Under the pieces are notes generated by a model, which was given only the letters and a program-made list of their open reading frames with translations, did no database searches and was not told the DNA's origin. Positions 61,280-64,000 of a stretch of 64,000 nucleotides of DNA are shown here, one piece after another. The stretch comes from Alphaproteobacteria bacterium (GTDB lineage: Bacteria > Myxococcota_A > UBA796 > GCA-2862545), in NCBI GenBank assembly GCA_020632955.1, contig JACKEO010000008.1, positions 62,001 through 126,000 of the forward strand, in the 5' to 3' direction. The position numbers and the translations under genes are program-made. How positions within the stretch are numbered: position 1 is the stretch's first letter; each line of letters opens with the position of its first letter.

Positions 61280-64000
61280 TCAGCGACGCTCTCTCACGAG
61301 TGCGCGCAGCGGCACCCCCGCGAGCGCCCGCGCCGAGGCCAGCTCCAGCGCCGCCCAGGCCACCGCGGCCGTGCCCAGCAGCACCGCTGCCACCGAGCCC
61401 CACGGGGGGTCCGCGTCGGCCGCACGGAGCACCGGCGCCACGGCCACCAGCGACGCGATCAGCCCGAGCGCGAGGCCGGTGGCGACCAGTGCGCCGTGCT
61501 CCACCACGAGCAGCCGTCGCACGCGGCCACGGGGAAAGCCCAGCGCGCGCAGCAGGGCGAGCTCCCCCTCCCGCTCCAGCACCGCCCGGGCGAGCAGCAG
61601 GCCGACGCCGGCGCCCCCCAGCACGAGCCCCAGCCCGCCCAGCGCCCGGAAGATCGCCACGTAGGTGTCCTCCACCGCGGCGAATGCGGCGAGCCGTGCC
61701 TCGGTGGGCTGCACCACCACCCCGTGGTCCGACAGGGCCCGACCCAGCGCACGCGCCAGCTCCGGCGCGGTCGAGGGCGGAGCGTCCACCAGGAAGGTGG
61801 TCCAGCGCGCCCGCGTGGGGAAGTGCGGCCGCAACGCGTCGGCATCCACCAGCAGGCCGCCCTGGAGCACCGAGCTGCCGATCACCCCCACGAGCTCCAC
61901 CTCCAGCTCGCGGCCCTGTTCGTCCACCCAGGTGAGCACGTCGCCCACGCCGGCGTGCAGCCCCCAGGTGACCGTGGGCTCGTCGCCCACCGCCGCGAGG
62001 CGACCCGGTCCCAGGTCGCGCCGCAGCGCCGCCCAGTCCACCGCGTGCCCGAAGGACCCGCGCCGGGCGAGGGCCTCCGGGTCCACGCCGTGCAGCGTGG
62101 GCGTCTGGGCCGATCCGAGCTGCAGGCAGCTGGCATCGTCGCCCTCCACCGTGAGCAGACCCACCACGCTGCCGTCCGGGAGGAGGTCGGGCTCGAGATC
62201 GAAGCGCTCGCGACCCACGGCGCTGTCGAGCTGCTCGGGCACCCCCAGGGTGGTGTGGACCCACAGCGCGAAGCCGCCCGAGCCCGACGAGGCCTCGCGC
62301 GCCGAGGGCGGCGCACGCCCGGCCCCCAGGCCCACGCCCGCCACGAGGAAGGTGCCCAGGGCCAGCACCCCCACCACCGCCAGCGCCCGTCCGGGCCGTC
62401 GGGCGGACGCCCCAGGGCCCACGGCGCTGCCCGGGCGCCCGAGCCACGCACGCACCGCCGCGAGACCCGCGACCAGCACGAGGCTCCCCGCCCCGAAGAA
62501 GCGCAGCGCGGCCTCCGGGGTGCGCTCGGCCGGACCCGAGAGCGCGAGGACCACGGCGGCCCCCAGGAGCAGGACGGCCGCCGCGGTGGCACGACGCGCC
62601 GTGCGGGGGTGCGGTCGCGGGTCCACGCCCGCCAGCAGCGCCCGCGGGGGACGCCCCACCAGGCCGCGGGCGGTGGCGGCCACCGCGCCCGTGCTCGCCA
62701 CGAAGGCCAGCGCGCCGGCGCCCAGCAACGTGGCCGGACGCAGCACCAGCGGCACGTGCACGCCGCTGGTGGCGGTGGCCCACACGCCCGCGAGCCCCTC
62801 GGCGTGGGTCCAGGCCACCAGCGCCGCCAGCGGCACGCCGAGGAGCGCACCGGCGCCCAGCGCCACGGCGGCCTCGCCCACCACCAGCCCCAGCACCCGT
62901 CCGCGCGTCCAGCCCAGCGCCCGGAGCGTGCCCAGCTCGCCCTGCCGCGCCACCAGCCCGAGCGCCGCCTGCAGGCCCGCGAGCACCAGGGCGGCGATCA
63001 CCAGCAGGCCGTCGAAGCTCGCGAAGAGCACGCCGAAGTCGTTGGCGGGCGCCGCGGCCGCCTCGAGCTGGCCCCGCACCGACCGGGCGCCCACCCCGAG
63101 CACCGCCGGCTCGAGCACCTCGCGCAGGCGCGCCTGCAGCGCCGCCTCCGCGGTGGCCGGCATCCGCAGCGTGGTGGTGTCGCCCAGGGCGCCCGCCCAC
63201 AGGCGCCGACCCGTCTCCAGGGCCACCCACGCCCGGGGCGTGCCCTTGTGCGCGGCCCAGTAGGCCTCGTCCTCGGGTCGGATGCGCTCCAGGTCCACCG
63301 GCAGGCCCGGATCCCACTCCGCGCAGGTCTCGGCGTCCTCCAGGCCCTCGATGGGGGGCATCCAGCTCGGATCGGCCGCGGCCCCCGCCAGCGGCACCAC
63401 GGCGCGCACCACCAGCCAGCGCTGCTCGTGGGTGACCGTGCGGTGGGCGCCGAGCACCGGGAAGCGGACCTGCACGCGGCTGCCGGGCACCACGCCCAGA
63501 TCCGCCGCGAGGACGTCGGTGAGCACGATCTCCTCGGCCCCGAGATCCGCGGGCAGGAGCGCTCCCATGGGCGTGCCGTGCGGGCCCGCCGGCGTCGCGC
63601 CCACGAAGACGTAGGGCACCGAGCGGCCGTCGGCTGCGAGCTCGTCCACCAGCCACACCAGCCCCGGCGTGGCCTCCGGCACCGCCGCGCGCACCGCGGC
63701 CACCACCGGCGGCGCCAGCACCACGCGGGCCGTCGAGAGCACCAGCTCGTCGCGGACGCGGCGCACCTGGATGCCGCCGTCCGCGGGCGAGACCGCCGCG
63801 GGCAGCGCCGCCGACACCGCGGCCTCGTCGGCGCCGGCCACGAGCACCGCATCGGCGCGCCCCTCGTGCGCCAGCCGACGCCCCAGGGACTCCAGGTCCA
63901 CGAGGGCCACCTCGGGCACGCCCGGCGTGGCGCGCAGGCCGAGGTGGGCAGGCCAGCCATCGAGGGGTTGCGCCACCTGGAGCGACAGCCCGGTCACGAG
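61280..64000 (-). CDS. FtsX-type ABC transporter permease, 5' end outside window
   Basis: At least 905 residues, open to the right edge. The product lacks the N-terminal membrane helix that such proteins have, so the true start lies beyond 64000. Two FtsX domains are visible: the first around LLVIAALVLAGLQAALGLVARQ with GELGTLRALGWTRGRVLGLVVGEA, the second near the C terminus (GLGLVLGGAGVGLLLARAVL, GELALLRALGFPRGRVRRLLVVEHG). Between them are large periplasmic segments and a helix pair. MacB/LolC-like permeases of this shape couple ATP hydrolysis by a separate ATPase to lipoprotein or substrate movement. The ATPase gene is not in the window and may lie just upstream. Confidence 0.87.
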   Translation of the reverse strand, partial: LVTGLSLQVAQPLDGWPAHLGLRATPGVPEVALVDLESLGRRLAHEGRADAVLVAGADEAAVSAALPAAVSPADGGIQVRRVRDELVLSTARVVLAPPVVAAVRAAVPEATPGLVWLVDELAADGRSVPYVFVGATPAGPHGTPMGALLPADLGAEEIVLTDVLAADLGVVPGSRVQVRFPVLGAHRTVTHEQRWLVVRAVVPLAGAAADPSWMPPIEGLEDAETCAEWDPGLPVDLERIRPEDEAYWAAHKGTPRAWVALETGRRLWAGALGDTTTLRMPATAEAALQARLREVLEPAVLGVGARSVRGQLEAAAAPANDFGVLFASFDGLLVIAALVLAGLQAALGLVARQGELGTLRALGWTRGRVLGLVVGEAAVALGAGALLGVPLAALVAWTHAEGLAGVWATATSGVHVPLVLRPATLLGAGALAFVASTGAVAATARGLVGRPPRALLAGVDPRPHPRTARRATAAAVLLLGAAVVLALSGPAERTPEAALRFFGAGSLVLVAGLAAVRAWLGRPGSAVGPGASARRPGRALAVVGVLALGTFLVAGVGLGAGRAPPSAREASSGSGGFALWVHTTLGVPEQLDSAVGRERFDLEPDLLPDGSVVGLLTVEGDDASCLQLGSAQTPTLHGVDPEALARRGSFGHAVDWAALRRDLGPGRLAAVGDEPTVTWGLHAGVGDVLTWVDEQGRELEVELVGVIGSSVLQGGLLVDADALRPHFPTRARWTTFLVDAPPSTAPELARALGRALSDHGVVVQPTEARLAAFAAVEDTYVAIFRALGGLGLVLGGAGVGLLLARAVLEREGELALLRALGFPRGRVRRLLVVEHGALVATGLALGLIASLVAVAPVLRAADADPPWGSVAAVLLGTAAVAWAALELASARALAGVPLRALVRERR

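Overview
This window is very GC-rich and gene-dense. Almost every codon ends in G or C, so all six frames stay open for long stretches and most long open frames are shadows. The content points to a Gram-negative, myxobacteria-like (Myxococcota or related deltaproteobacterial) chromosome. The signs are many lipoproteins with lipobox cysteines, a MopE/thrombospondin-type-3 surface protein, a Cys-rich lipoprotein with a Myxococcus-type repeat, giant Gly-Asp-Ser and Asp-Thr linkers, a Ser/Thr protein kinase, a futalosine-pathway menaquinone gene and several WPxWRG-type PQQ-like propellers. This assignment is inference; there is no rRNA gene here to test it. I see no tRNA, rRNA, CRISPR array, prophage or classical insertion sequence.

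Layout. 0.1-0.75 kb: a GxxExxY/PDDEXK-like gene enclosed by a near-perfect 67-68 bp inverted repeat, probably a small mobile cassette. 0.8-8 kb: housekeeping genes (gpsA, a glutathione-synthetase-like ATP-grasp enzyme, a pentapeptide protein, an ECF sigma/anti-sigma pair, a TatD nuclease) and a TPR-like protein with a frame break, followed by a 21-bp repeat array. 8-14 kb: secreted proteins, a PDZ-less trypsin-like protease, an outer-membrane-like protein and a GMC oxidoreductase operon with its Tat-exported small subunit and a lipoprotein. 14-22.6 kb: a 2473-residue lipoprotein built of lamin-tail-like modules, coupled to an alpha/beta hydrolase. 22.6-30.3 kb: a GNAT-nitrilase fusion, a polytopic membrane protein, an acyl-CoA ligase, a rhodanese and a cation/proton antiporter. 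30.5-33.2 kb: a ClpB-like AAA+ protein fused to a release-factor-2-like domain that has lost its GGQ motif, which is the most unusual gene here. 33-38 kb: a Cys-rich lipoprotein, an XPB helicase/Bax1 (DUF790) nuclease pair, a DnaQ-like exonuclease and mqnB. 38-43 kb: a TetR regulator, a transglutaminase-like lipoprotein, bcp and a dihydroorotase-like protein without its metal histidines. 43-48 kb: a thrombospondin-type-3/lamin-tail lipoprotein and purK-purE. 48.6-61 kb: four PQQ-like propeller proteins, an iron-type alcohol dehydrogenase, a formylglycine-enzyme-like lipoprotein, a BON protein, a kinase and an EamA-like fragment. 61-64 kb: an FtsX-type permease running off the window.

A recurring feature is four-base stop/start overlap (ATGA, GTGA, TTGA) at thirteen gene junctions, often with GTG or TTG starts. 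This defines tight translationally coupled units such as helicase-nuclease, purE-purK, bcp-lipoprotein, propeller-propeller-alcohol dehydrogenase and giant lipoprotein-hydrolase. Regulatory sites are hard to see at this base composition. The best candidates are a palindrome before the TetR gene, a 16-bp palindrome before the polytopic membrane protein, paired hairpins between convergent genes and an AT-rich motif present in inverted orientation on both sides of the BON gene.
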